A DNA stretch of 64,000 nucleotides from Mycolicibacterium sarraceniae (GTDB taxonomy: Bacteria; Actinomycetota; Actinomycetes; Mycobacteriales; Mycobacteriaceae): the NCBI RefSeq assembly GCF_010731875.1, contig NZ_AP022595.1, positions 1,426,001-1,490,000 of the forward strand. Direction: 5' to 3'. A program made the position numbers and the translations under genes. Below the pieces are notes generated by a model, which saw only the letters and a list, made by a program, of their open reading frames with translations, was not told the origin of the DNA and made no database searches. Below are positions 19,402 through 29,851 of the stretch, piece by piece; position 1 is the stretch's first letter; every line of letters begins with the position of its first letter.

Positions 19402-20314
19402 TCGATTTCATCGACGCCCAGCGCGAGAGTTCGGGGTCGAGCCCATCATCACCGTCCTGCGATCGGCAGGCGTGGTGATGGCCCCGAGCACTACTACGAC
19501 GCCAAGTCCCGCGGTCCGTCGGCGCGCGCGCAACGTGACGCCGAACTGGGGCGGCCCTGGTGGCCCTCTGGGAGGACAACTACCGCGTCTACGGGGCCCG
19601 CAAACTGTGGAAGACCGCCCGCCGAAATGGCCACGACGTGGGCCGCGATCAGGTGGGCCGGTTGATGCGGGCTGCCGGTATCTGCGGGGCACGGCGCGGT
19701 AAACGGGTCAAGACCACGAAGCCAGATGCCAGCGCTGCGCGGCACCCCGATCTGGTGAAGCGCAAGTTCACCGCGACCGCGCCGAACCAGCTTTGGGTGA
19801 CGGATCTGACATTCGTGCCGACTTGGGCCGGCGTCGCGTACGCGTGTTTCATCGTCGATGCGTACTCCCGGATGATCGTGGGCTGGCGGGTGGCCGGCCA
19901 TATGCGGACCTCGATGGTCCTCGACGCGTTGAGATGGCGCGCTGGTCGCGCGGAAACCTGTTGGCGGGCTTGAGATGTCACTCCGATGCTGGGTCGCAGT
20001 TCACCTCCATTCGCTACGGCGAACGGCTCGCCGAGATCGGCGCGGTCCCCTCTATAGGTTCGATCGGGGACAGCTTCGATAACGCCTTGGCGGAGACGGT
20101 GAACGGCTACTACAAGGCCGAGCTGATCTACGGTCCCGCCCGCAGCGGGCCGTGGAAGACCGTCGAGGACGTCGAGCTGGCCACCCTCAGTTGGGTCTTC
20201 TGGCACAACACCAACCGCTTACACGGCTACCTCAACGACGTCCCGCCCGCTGAGTTCGAAGCCACGTTCTACGATGCCCAACGGAGCGACCAACACCTGG
20301 TCGAAATCCAATAG
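19398..20314 (+). pseudogene. IS3 OrfB DDE transposase, multiply frameshifted
   Basis: The integrase core is recognisable across at least three frame changes. The pieces are the early MAPSTYYD-like region, then DNYRVYGARKLWKTARR, VTDLTFVPTWAGVAYACFIV (first Asp), CHSDAGSQFTSIRYGERLAE (second Asp), and SFDNALAETVNGYYKAELI (Glu), ending LVEIQ. The D-D-E residues survive but in different frames, so no active transposase can be made without multiple frameshifts. Confidence 0.85.
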
Positions 20315-20613
20315 CCCGAGCCTCCGGCAGAACCAGGGCGTTTCATAGTGACAACGCTGGCTCATGCGGTCACGCGCCTGATGTCCGGCATTCGCGTGGA
20401 CCCGGTGCTCGCGACATCACTGGCCACGCGATATCCAGCCGATGCAGCCTGATACTCGATAACCGCCTACAGTTATAGTGGCGGACGCTCACGTTGGTCA
20501 ACTAGGACAAACTGCAGCTATTCCCATTTCGGCACGGACCGAACTTGCGCACCTGCAGTTGGCGGCGCGGCTCATGCGACTGCGGCGTGGACCGTTTACA
20601 GGAGGATAAGACG

Positions 20614-21990
20614 ATGGCGGACGACCTCCGACAGGAATGCACCAACTGCGGCTTTATCTACGATCCCGCCGATCACGGCGGCGTGTCTGTATTCTTCCTC
20701 GACGCCTGGGAGTGCCCCAATTGTGGCGCCGGCGTGGACAAATTCGAATTCGCGGTCGACGAAGACACATCAGGGACGCAAGTAATATCGTCCAACTGCC
20801 TGAATGTAACGGTGATCGAGGATTCGGATCACTTCGGAATCGAAATCTCACGCATGGGATTGCTTCGCACCCCGGCGGGAAACCCTGTGTCCAGCCCGAA
20901 TAGCGCCCTCCTCTTGCACATGGTTCGAGAGTTAGAAGAACACCCAGTCCTCCACGTGGAGGATGGAATCATCCTCGAGCCACGCCCCTTGTGCGCATAC
21001 CTGCTCTTCTCAACCCAGCGTGACTTCATCCAGATCGATCCAGGAATCGACCGCGATACGGTTGCACACGCGCTCATACACGACCCAATTCTCGACCCGG
21101 CTGCAGGTCCCGAGTGGGCGGATCAGCTCCGGGCGTGGGAACCCGTTACCAACTTCGTCCGGGGAGTTGGCGCAAAGCTTCGCCCACGTGCAACGTACGA
21201 ACAAGATGAGCTGGACGCTCTCATCGACGGAGTTGCAACGCGTTGGAATCGCCTGTCGGACGCCGGAAAATCCGTCGTCGCGAATCTGCAAGTTCTCACC
21301 GAAGGCAACATCATTGCGTCGGTAGCTTTAGCTGCAGGCGAATGCACTCCGGTGGAGTTCGCCAACGCTGTGCTCGCAGCCACACCCTTACACCACCTTT
21401 TCGGCATCGACCTCGACGACGATGTGTCACCCGAGGAGCAGCACAGCGACGCGTTCAGGCAGTACAAAGACCTCGCTCGCGTCTGTGCCGACTATCTAGC
21501 CTTCTTTCCGCAAGAAAGTGTTTCCGGCCTCGTCGCGGCAGGTGAGAGCACGTCCCTGGAATTCAAGTCGACACTTCGCTGGGACCTCAGGCAGGACAAG
21601 AAGAACGACGAGATCACCCACGCAGCCCTCAAGACCATCGCCGCCTTCGCAAACTCTGAGGGAGGATGCTTGCTGCTTGGAGTGGCCGACGACGGGACGG
21701 CCGTCGGAATCGAAGCGGACAACTTCCAAAACGAAGACAAGTACCTCCTTCACTTGATGGACGCGATCAAGACGACAATGGGGGCCAATGTGGCCGCACT
21801 AGTTGATCCGAAGTTTGACGTACTCGGGGGGAAACGAGTGTGTGTGGTCCGCTGCCGCAAGAGTCACGAGCCGGTCTACCTGCGGAAGAAGGGCGGCGAT
21901 GAGGCGTTCTTCATCCGCACGGGCCCGTCGAGCGCGCAACTTTCCCCGCGTGAGCTGGTCAGTTACATGCGGAACCATTTCCAAACGTGA
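20614..21990 (+). CDS. Schlafen AlbA_2-domain protein with rubredoxin-like zinc ribbon
   Basis: 458 aa. The start is fixed by an AGGAGG site 8 nt upstream of the ATG. Residues 9-45 form a rubredoxin-like metal site: CTNCGFIYDP and WECPNCGAG (Cys9, Cys12, Cys34, Cys37). Residues about 50-305 are of unknown fold. Residues about 310-458 are a Schlafen AlbA_2 domain, with SLEFKSTLRW, AFANSEGGCLLLGVADDG and VYLRKKGGDEAFFIRTG. AlbA_2 proteins are ATPase- or nuclease-like components frequent in defence loci. It is the first intact cargo gene inside the left end and is convergent with the nuclease-solenoid gene. No family with this full architecture comes to mind. Confidence 0.8.
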   Translation: MADDLRQECTNCGFIYDPADHGGVSVFFLDAWECPNCGAGVDKFEFAVDEDTSGTQVISSNCLNVTVIEDSDHFGIEISRMGLLRTPAGNPVSSPNSALLLHMVRELEEHPVLHVEDGIILEPRPLCAYLLFSTQRDFIQIDPGIDRDTVAHALIHDPILDPAAGPEWADQLRAWEPVTNFVRGVGAKLRPRATYEQDELDALIDGVATRWNRLSDAGKSVVANLQVLTEGNIIASVALAAGECTPVEFANAVLAATPLHHLFGIDLDDDVSPEEQHSDAFRQYKDLARVCADYLAFFPQESVSGLVAAGESTSLEFKSTLRWDLRQDKKNDEITHAALKTIAAFANSEGGCLLLGVADDGTAVGIEADNFQNEDKYLLHLMDAIKTTMGANVAALVDPKFDVLGGKRVCVVRCRKSHEPVYLRKKGGDEAFFIRTGPSSAQLSPRELVSYMRNHFQT

Positions 21991-22081
21991 CGGCTGTGCC
22001 AATCCCTCCACATCGACCGGGCACCCAGTCGACGGCTTCCCCGTTCTATTCTTGCCATCCAGATCTGTCGGGTCAGTACAC

Positions 22082-25000
22082 CTAGTCCGGCGACGGAATC
22101 GCTTGCAGAACTGAACGGATAGACCATCGCGGGTCCTGGAGGAGCTTTTCTCGGGCACCTGACCCTTGCCTTTTGCCTGTATTGGACAACGCGCTTGCGA
22201 GCGCACGCCTTACTCGGACGTCCGGGTCCTGGCTGAGCGCATCGCCGAGGTACTCCGGTACCTCCATCGATTCGGCCCATAAGATGGCCGCGAGGCTCCT
22301 CAATGTCCAACTGCCCTGGGCGAGCAAGCCTACGCTGTCACCGAGTTCGGATTGGACGAGTTGCAGTGTCTTGGTGACTCTGTAATCGTCGTCGCTGCCG
22401 ATACCGATGAGGCGAAGCGCGGTATCTCGTATCAGTCGCTTCTCCTCAGGCGATTCTGCCAGTCGTCCCGCGAGGTATGCAGCCGCCGGCCGGCAGTCAC
22501 TCCTGTCGTTGATACGCATTGCGCCTAACGGGCTGCTCATCGAACCGTTGAGGACATCCGCCTGTGAGAGAGGCGGATTCATCGCGAAATCTATTGCCTT
22601 CAAGAGGAATTCACGGCGGCGCTCTTCGTCGAGATCGTCCGTTAGGTTACTTGCTGCAAGCAGATAGCTGTCCCGGTTTGAGGACGGTTCCCACGGCGAC
22701 GCCGCGTTCGACATGAGCATCTCGATGCACGCAATGCGTTCCTCTATCGGCAGCACCGCTGCGAGCAACGAGTCGCTGACAGCACCCGTCCCAGTTCCAA
22801 TTCGATTAGGCCCGTTCTTGGTTGGTTCACACAAGCGCTGCGCTCCCGCCTGAGCCGCTTCAGTCGAGACGTGGTCAGGGTCGCCGTACCCGAGCAGGGC
22901 GGCCGCCTCGTGCTGACCGCGGCCAGCCATCTCTTGGAGCCGATCACCAACGTGGTCGAGGTTAGCTATAAGGACGTTCCGTGCAGTAGACCGAAACGGG
23001 TGCGCGGCCCGCGAAAACAATCCGACGAGCTGATCAAGTGCCGCGGTGCGAAGATCACCGTCGTGGGCATGAGCAATACCGGCCGCAATCGCAACATGAC
23101 TTTCGTCTGTGCGCCGGTAGTGATGTTCCTTGACCACTACGGAGTCGGTGAGCAAGTCAAGCAACGCCTGAGCAGGTTGCGCGGGAAGTCGCGCGGACAA
23201 CGCCGCGAGCAGGCCATACGCTGCCAAGTACATTTGCGGACTGAGGATTGGGGAGTCCAGGAGTTTGCCCGCGGCGACGTCGTTGATCACGCTAAGCGCT
23301 AGTTCGATGACATTGGTGAGCTGATCATCGGGGATGAGATCGGCTTGTTCGGTCGCGAACTGCAGCGCAGAGGCAGCCACCCAGGACAAGGGACTCTTCA
23401 TCATCTCGGTGACATCGTGGTAGGCATCGCCGAACGCAACAGCAACTGCGCGCGCCTCCTTATAGTCCCCTGCCCCAATTGTGTAATAGGCAGCTAGCGG
23501 GAGATCGCCCGTAGCACGGTAGATCTCGCCAAGTAGACGACGTGCCTCAAGTTCGTCGAAGATGGACGCCGACCTGATCCCGTCGAGAAGGTGCCGACGC
23601 AGGTTGATTGCCGCAACTCTCGGCGCGTCGTTGTGCAAGGCCGCCAAAGCTCGTTCCCGTGCGTCATCCGCGCTCGTGACGATCTTCGGACGCGAGGGCA
23701 GATTGGAGAGGGCGCGCGCCAACGGGTGCCATTTGTCTTCATAGATACCCTCGTAGCGAGTTGAGACGAAACGCTGACTGTAGAGCCAGTCCGCCGCATC
23801 AGCGTGGCGCTTCGCCAGACATGCCTCGCTAATCGCCTCTTGCCACCCGCTGTCCGCTTCCGATGGCGATGCCTGAAGCAGTTTATGGCGGGCATGACGC
23901 GCAAGGGTCAATGCCTTCAGATCTCGCTGCATCCCCGTTCTCGCGCTGTGGATCAGGTGAGCCCATTCGCCAGTGGCGTCGGCCACGGTCAGGCGTAACC
24001 GTACCGCCACATCGATGTGGCTGCTGGCGACCGCTGCAGCGATCGATTCGATTTGGTCTTGGTGCGCGGCGATCCACGCTAGGTCGTCATTCCCTAGAGC
24101 GCGTTCGGCGGCGAAAAGGACAGTGCGGGCACGGTCCGCATTGTCGACTAGTTCAATTGCTTCAGAGGGCAACTCGATGCGCGCGGGAAGCGGCGAGTGC
24201 AAATGGCCCGTGATGAACTCGGCGATCTCGAAAGCAGCGCCAAGGGTCGGAGTGCGAGGTTCTTGAATTCGAGCCTGCCCGAACTCTGGGAAGCCTGCAA
24301 GGTCTCGTAACGTGCCTGCCACACGGTCAGCCTGTAGAGAGTTGCCAGCACATTCTGCCGACCAGAGAGCGTCCATGAGTAAACGGATCGCCGTGTCTTC
24401 TTCTCCTGCGCGAACGCAGAGCATCGCCACTGTGTTGTCGAACTCGGCTGCGTGGCCCGGAAACTCCGCCCCCATCAGCCGGCTCTGGATCTCGCGATAG
24501 AGCACGAGTGCACCGGCAGGATCGTTGGCAGATATTGTCTTGGCTCTGTCAAGTAGTCCCTGGACATCAGTGCTTGCAAGGGGGCCAAGCATTACTGCCT
24601 CAGCGGTCGCAACTGCATCAGGGCCTGCGATCTCGACAGGGGTAAGTACGTGTGGGACGCAGAAGCGTTCGGCGGCCCGTGGACCGAAGTACTTGATGAC
24701 GATTTCTGGCTTGTCGCGCAGCATTTCCGAGATTCGTGACTGGTCCCAGATGTCGATCTCCAAGGGATGGTGTTCCTGGTTGAGCGCAGTATTGCGTTCA
24801 ACGACAGTCCGATCGTCTGCTTTGCAACCAACGCCGATCACCAGCCGGACAAGAGAGAACGGCACGGTCGACCGTGTGTACTTGTCGACCGCTTTGTTCA
24901 GGTCAGCGACGGTGAACTGCTGGTATCGCTTTGACTGGATACCTTCCGCGGTTCCGTAGGCGTTGGTGCCAACGACATCAAGTCCTTTCTGGGCTTGGCC

Positions 25001-25399
25001 TCTCTTTCCAAAAAAACTCAGAGAACGCAACCCAAGCTCATGCCTCCCGAGATCCAGCAACAGCCGCTCGAAGTCCTCCCAATCCATCGAGTCGGTGGGC
25101 AGGAGTTCAAGTTGGGGATCAATCGGCGGCTCGGTGACCTTGCCCGGTCCCTGACGAACCGGGTCATCGACTGGAATCGCTGCTATCAGATCGCCGAGTT
25201 CATCCGAGTCGTCCACGACATTCTCGCTATTCACCCGTGCGGAACCGTCACCGTTGTCGCTCTTGCGGATCCACTTCGCCACCGTCGTTGGGTGCACCCC
25301 GAAATCACCGGCGATCTTCTCGATCGACACACCTTTTGCACGCTGTTGGACTGGCCCTACGACGCGGTCACGAAATTCCTTTGGATACGGCCGAGCCAT
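22082..25399 (-). CDS. HTH-restriction endonuclease-alpha-solenoid fusion
   Basis: 1,105 aa with a GGGGAGG ribosome site before the ATG. Residues 1-46 (MARPYPKEFRDRVV ... VHPTTVAKWIRK) are an IS3-type transposase helix-turn-helix. After a linker, residues about 104-250 form an Mrr-like PD-(D/E)XK nuclease (MDWEDFERLL, GLDVVGTN with Asp141, GIQSKRY with Gln156-x-Lys158). The rest, about 280-1105, is helical, TPR/HEAT-like, with no NTPase motif. This resembles sensor-nuclease defence proteins. It lies 73 nt downstream of hsdR on the same strand and may be read from the same operon. DNA cleavage triggered by sensing through the solenoid is inferred. Confidence 0.7.
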   Translation of the reverse strand: MARPYPKEFRDRVVGPVQQRAKGVSIEKIAGDFGVHPTTVAKWIRKSDNGDGSARVNSENVVDDSDELGDLIAAIPVDDPVRQGPGKVTEPPIDPQLELLPTDSMDWEDFERLLLDLGRHELGLRSLSFFGKRGQAQKGLDVVGTNAYGTAEGIQSKRYQQFTVADLNKAVDKYTRSTVPFSLVRLVIGVGCKADDRTVVERNTALNQEHHPLEIDIWDQSRISEMLRDKPEIVIKYFGPRAAERFCVPHVLTPVEIAGPDAVATAEAVMLGPLASTDVQGLLDRAKTISANDPAGALVLYREIQSRLMGAEFPGHAAEFDNTVAMLCVRAGEEDTAIRLLMDALWSAECAGNSLQADRVAGTLRDLAGFPEFGQARIQEPRTPTLGAAFEIAEFITGHLHSPLPARIELPSEAIELVDNADRARTVLFAAERALGNDDLAWIAAHQDQIESIAAAVASSHIDVAVRLRLTVADATGEWAHLIHSARTGMQRDLKALTLARHARHKLLQASPSEADSGWQEAISEACLAKRHADAADWLYSQRFVSTRYEGIYEDKWHPLARALSNLPSRPKIVTSADDARERALAALHNDAPRVAAINLRRHLLDGIRSASIFDELEARRLLGEIYRATGDLPLAAYYTIGAGDYKEARAVAVAFGDAYHDVTEMMKSPLSWVAASALQFATEQADLIPDDQLTNVIELALSVINDVAAGKLLDSPILSPQMYLAAYGLLAALSARLPAQPAQALLDLLTDSVVVKEHHYRRTDESHVAIAAGIAHAHDGDLRTAALDQLVGLFSRAAHPFRSTARNVLIANLDHVGDRLQEMAGRGQHEAAALLGYGDPDHVSTEAAQAGAQRLCEPTKNGPNRIGTGTGAVSDSLLAAVLPIEERIACIEMLMSNAASPWEPSSNRDSYLLAASNLTDDLDEERRREFLLKAIDFAMNPPLSQADVLNGSMSSPLGAMRINDRSDCRPAAAYLAGRLAESPEEKRLIRDTALRLIGIGSDDDYRVTKTLQLVQSELGDSVGLLAQGSWTLRSLAAILWAESMEVPEYLGDALSQDPDVRVRRALASALSNTGKRQGSGAREKLLQDPRWSIRSVLQAIPSPD

Positions 25400-25472
25400 G
25401 GTGATACCTCCCCGCCTGTTCTGGACAATAGAGCTTCCGCCGAAGCAACAGCCCAGCGCCCGCTACGGGCGT

Positions 25473-28400
25473 TCATTGCACCGACGCGCCCTCGATGTCA
25501 GATGTGACGACTTGGTAGAACCACTTGGCGATATCGGACATGAGATGTGACCGGCCAGGCGCATTGGTGAAGAAGTAGTCACTCATCTTCTCATGCGCAC
25601 CTTGGTTGTCGGCCACCGCACCCGTAACCGCATCATCGAAATCGGGCGATTCTACGAACTGCTTCGCGGAGTTCACTTTCGCCTGCTGTACGAGCGCATG
25701 GTCGTCGAGCAGTGTCCGCAGTAGTGCTTCGAGAAACGACACCTTCTGGGATTGGGTGAAATCCTCGGACCCAAACAGATCGTTGAGGCGATCGAGAACC
25801 TGTTGAAATGCAACCATTTTCGGATCCCGCTTCTCACCCGATCCAGCTGCAGTGAGTCCGGACAAGCCTACGCGCACACCGAGACCGATGTCGATGCGTC
25901 CTCGGTCAATCTGCTTGACCTGTTTGAGCACCACGTCGGACAGGTCGATGGGCGCGGTGTAGTTCTCCGACTGGATGAAACGGTCGAGAAGTCGAAGGTA
26001 GATCTGTTTCTTCTCCAACTCGGGATCGCCGTAGTCGATGATCTGCGACATGAAGTCGTAGAGACGGACGAACGACCCGACGTCCTTGCGGAACATGTCC
26101 AGTTCGGCGAGCGCGGCTTTGTCTCCCTCGCCACCGTTGTGGATCAAAGCCGCAGTGTACCGGTCAGCAAAGCACTTTTGGCCCGGGCCGACCGCGCCGG
26201 CGAGGGCGCTGTTGCCCTTGCCCTTCACGAAAGCCTCAGCGCACTGGTCGATCTCAGCCTGGGGGTAGATGGCGGCGGTGTCGAGCTTTGCAGCGAGGTC
26301 GTGCACCAGGTTCGGATCGGTCGCAGTTTCCAGGAACGCGTCGGTGAAGTAAGGCTCGAACGCCTCTTTGATCGCAGCGGGTTCGTTCACGAAGTCCACA
26401 ACTTGGGTCATGGCCGCGGTTTTCACGATGCCGGACGGTGTGCGATAGGTGCGGTTGAGCCGAGACAGGGTCTGCACCGTCGTCACGCCGGACAAGATTC
26501 GGTCGACGTACATCGCGCACAGCAACGGCTGATCGAACCCGGTCTGGAATTTATTTGCGACAATCATGATCTTGTAATCGTCGCCGCGGAACGCAGTTCG
26601 CAGATCGTGCACGCCTGGGTTCATGGTCGCTTCGGTGAAGTCGTTCGGACCGGATTCGGGATCCTGGACCGCACCGGAGAACGCGACCAGCGTGCCGTAG
26701 CCGTAGCCCTTCTTGGCGATGTAGTCGTCAATCGCGAGCTTGTAGCGGACGGCGGCCTTGCGGGAGTCGGTGACGACCATGGCCTTGGCGTGCCCGTCGA
26801 GTAGTGCCGCGATATTCTCGCGGAAGTGCTCGACGCTTATCGCTGCCTTCTGCGAGATCGTCTGCGGGTTGAGCTTGACCCAACGCATCACTGCTTTGGT
26901 GGCCTCGTTCTGGTCCACCTCGTCACCGCCACCCGCGTTCTGACCAATCTGAAACGCCAGCTTGAACGAGTGATAACCGGTCAGTACATCAAGGATGTAT
27001 CCCTCTTCGATGGCCTGCTTCATCGTGTAGACGTGGAACGGCACCGGGTTCTCGCCTGGCGCCGGCTCGCGGCCAAACAGTTCGAGCGTCTTGGCCTTCG
27101 GGGTGGCGGTAAAGGCGAAGTACGAGATGTTCTCCGATGCCGCTCGCTCAGTGGCTTCCGCGGCCAAGATCGCCTCGACGTCGATCTCTTTGCCTTCCTC
27201 GACCTCCTTCAGCTCCTCAGCGGTCAACACCGCCTTCAGCTTTCCGGCGATCTGACCAGACTGCTACGAGTGCGCCTCGTCGGCGACGACAGCGAACTTC
27301 TTACCCTTGAGCCCCTTGTTTTCTCGAATCGCCTGCATCGCGAATGGAAACGTCTGGATGGTGACGACGATGATCAGCTTCCCGTCGGTAAGCGCCTTTG
27401 CCAGTAGCCCTGACTTCGAGGCGCCAGCCTTCGCTGCCTGGTCGCGGTCGACTGCCACGACGATGCCCTGATCGTTGTCGATCTGCTTGATTGCGTCCTG
27501 CAGTTGAGCGTCGAGGACGTTGCGATCAGTAACCACGATGACGGAGTCGAAGACCTTCTGATTGTCGACCTGCAACCGGGCCATCCGATGCGCCGTCCAC
27601 GCGATCGAGTCTGTCTTTCCTGACCCCGCAGAATGCTGGATCAGGTAGCGCTTGCCAACACCCTCGGTGGTGACCGCAGCGGTCAATTCCGTGACCGCTT
27701 CCCACTGATGGAAGCGGGGAAACCGCAACGTCGCCGACTTGCTGGTCTTACCACTGATCGGGTCGGTTGAAGATTCGTGCTTGATGTACATCAGCCGGCC
27801 CAAGATGTTGAGCCACGCGTCGCGCTGCAGCACCCGCTCCCAGAGGTAGGAGGTACGTGACCCTTGGGGATTCAGAGGATTCCCAGCACCGCCGGTTTCC
27901 GAGCCGCGATTGAACGGCAAGAAGTGCGTTCTCTCACCCGCCAACCGTGTGGTCATCCACACCTCGTCGTTAGACACGGCGAAATGCACCAAGGCTCGCG
28001 CGCCTGACGTGAACAGCGGTTGTACCTTCCCGGATACGGGGTCCTTTGGCAGTCGTGATGTCCGGTACTGGGTGATGGCATCGGCGACCGTCTGGGTGAA
28101 ATCCGTCTTGAGCTCGGCCGTAGCCACCGGCAGCCCGTTGACGAAGAACACCAGATCTACCGATTGGTTGCCAGCGGTCGAAAAGTGCACCTGCCTCATA
28201 ACCCGCACCCGCACTGCGTCATAGTCCGCGTTGCGCTTGGCGTTCAGCGTGGACTCGGGCTTGAATACGCACATCTGAAACTTCGCAGCCAGATGCGAGA
28301 AGCCCTTACGCAAAAGGTTGAGGGTACCGCCACCATTTTCCAACGGCAGATCGAGCACCTTCACAATCCGGTCGAGCACCTGTGCTTGCTGCTTGGCAAC

Positions 28401-28592
28401 ATCCTTCGAGCCGGACTTGACGACTTTCGCTAACTGGTCGGGCTGGGTGTCCGCAAGCCAGCCGAGGACGTCCTCGGGGAACAGCGCCCGTTCCTTGTCG
28501 TAGCCGGTGTCATTCGCCGAATACTCCCACCCGTGGACGGCGAGATACTTGGCGATTTCCTTCTCGAACTCAATCTCGTTGTGCTGGGCCAT
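25473..28592 (-). pseudogene. hsdR: type I restriction subunit HsdR with in-frame amber stop
   Basis: The complete frame would give ~1,039 codons, the normal HsdR length. The N-terminal PD-(D/E)XK nuclease (ATAELKTDFTQ) and the helicase with Walker A SAGSGKTDS and box VADEAHS are intact. Codon 443 is TAG (27264-27266) directly after DEAHS, where the family has Ser-Gln-Ser-Gly. The remaining motor and C-terminal domains follow in frame (QSGQIAGKLKAVLTAEE onward). A single base change explains it. If real, restriction is lost while HsdM and HsdS persist. A downstream ATG at 27230 could make a 585-aa fragment, but it would lack the nuclease. The start overlaps the hsdS stop by 1 nt. Confidence 0.88.
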
Positions 28593-29851
28593 TAAGCCAC
28601 CTCGTTCCGCACTTCGATCTGCCCGGTCACCGCCGCTGTGATCAGCGCTGCGCGACGCTCGCGCGCCAGGTCGATGAACCGCACCGTCTCTGCGATTAGG
28701 GCGTCGACTTTCGACGTCTCTTCATCGATGTACGCAGCGATCGTTCGCTGTTCAGCGAGCTCTGGGAATGCAAACTTGATCTCCCGGAGCTTCTCGCCTG
28801 TGAGGTGGACGAACGAAACAGCGCTGAAGTGACTTAAGTAGTACCCCGATTCGTATAGCCGAAGAAGCACCCAGTAGCAGAATCGTGCGCTCATCGACGT
28901 GCTCGCGCGTAGTCGGTTGACGGTCTTCTGAAAGGCGATCCCGTCTGCATCGTCATACAGGAACCCCGGCCGGCCGACGGTCGCCCCGCCTTCGATTAAC
29001 AGGATGTCCTCCGCGCGAAGGTCGAAGTGCCGCATCTCCGCATCCGAGAACGGCATCTCATTCAAATCGGCCAGGTTTACAGTGCCATTGGCCAGCACAT
29101 CGGCCGCGCGCACGTAAGGCCGCAGTCGGTCGCCGTCACGATCCGCCCGGCCAGCATCGAGCATCTTGCCGAGACATGTACTCCCAAGGTGCTTGATCCG
29201 GCCAGTGCGCCAGCCCTCTCTGGGCGCGAGCGCTCCGCTGATCACCGACCGACGGCGCTCCTGCAACATATCGATCAATCGGCGCTGCTCCTCGATGAGC
29301 GTGTCGATTCGAGCCGTTTCCCGGTCGAGATAGTCGGCGATGAAACGTTGTTCTGATAGCGGCGGAACGAGCAACGGGTAGTCGAGCAAGTTGCGATCAC
29401 TGAGGGACGGTACGGCCCCCGGGTTCACCAGGTAGTCGAACTTGATCTGGGATAACGCCCAGAACAGAAAGCGTTCATCTACCCCGGCATCTGGATCTGG
29501 AATCAGACCAGCCATGTTGTTGTCGATGCAGGCTGGTCTCGGCAGAGTTCTCACCCGTCCAAGCATCAGAGCGGCGCCAACCTTCGCGTATACCAGGGTC
29601 CCGGCAGGAAAGACGGTCGCGCCGAGCGTTGTCGCTGTCTCTATTTCAATGGAGTCATCTGCCTCCGCCAAACAGCCGGTGGCCGAGGCTTGGCCGAGAT
29701 GCTTAACCTTGTAGAAGGGGATTTCGAGATTATTCCGCCCTTGAAGGGCCGGCGGAAATCCACTCCCCGAGGCCGTTGAACCCAGCGTTCGAACGCGGCG
29801 CCGTTCCCAGCCCAATCTTTGCGTATGAGTCCACGGTGCAATTTCGCTCAC
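28592..29851 (-). CDS. hsdS: type I specificity subunit HsdS
   Basis: 419 aa. Two target-recognition domains (about 20-150 and 215-350) alternate with conserved coiled-coil spacers ending LVPPLSEQRFIADYLDRETARIDTLIEEQ and ELAEQRTIAAYIDEETSKVDALIAE. This two-fold layout defines HsdS, which sets the DNA sequence methylated by HsdM and cut by HsdR. The start overlaps the hsdM stop by 4 nt. The recognition sequence cannot be predicted from this reading. Confidence 0.93.
   Translation of the reverse strand: MSEIAPWTHTQRLGWERRRVRTLGSTASGSGFPPALQGRNNLEIPFYKVKHLGQASATGCLAEADDSIEIETATTLGATVFPAGTLVYAKVGAALMLGRVRTLPRPACIDNNMAGLIPDPDAGVDERFLFWALSQIKFDYLVNPGAVPSLSDRNLLDYPLLVPPLSEQRFIADYLDRETARIDTLIEEQRRLIDMLQERRRSVISGALAPREGWRTGRIKHLGSTCLGKMLDAGRADRDGDRLRPYVRAADVLANGTVNLADLNEMPFSDAEMRHFDLRAEDILLIEGGATVGRPGFLYDDADGIAFQKTVNRLRASTSMSARFCYWVLLRLYESGYYLSHFSAVSFVHLTGEKLREIKFAFPELAEQRTIAAYIDEETSKVDALIAETVRFIDLARERRAALITAAVTGQIEVRNEVA

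Larger units (their letters stand above)
19004..20345 (+). mobile_element. degenerate IS3-family insertion sequence
   Basis: 1,342 bp bounded by 28-bp imperfect inverted repeats. Both ends begin TGAAACGCCCTGG and finish CGGAGGCTC, differing only in the middle six bases. It contains orfA and orfB of an IS3 element, both frameshifted. The flanks are CTT on the left and TAG on the right, so no target duplication is visible. That suggests later recombination or an insertion into already rearranged IS1380 DNA. Confidence 0.85.

Noticed and set aside
20545..20613. Earlier start for the Schlafen gene
   Set aside because: The extra 23 codons have no ribosome site, while the ATG at 20614 has AGGAGG at ideal spacing.
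25473..27230. Separate helicase gene downstream of hsdR
   Set aside because: It is the in-frame continuation of hsdR after the amber codon, with no ribosome site of its own and no complete nuclease-motor unit.
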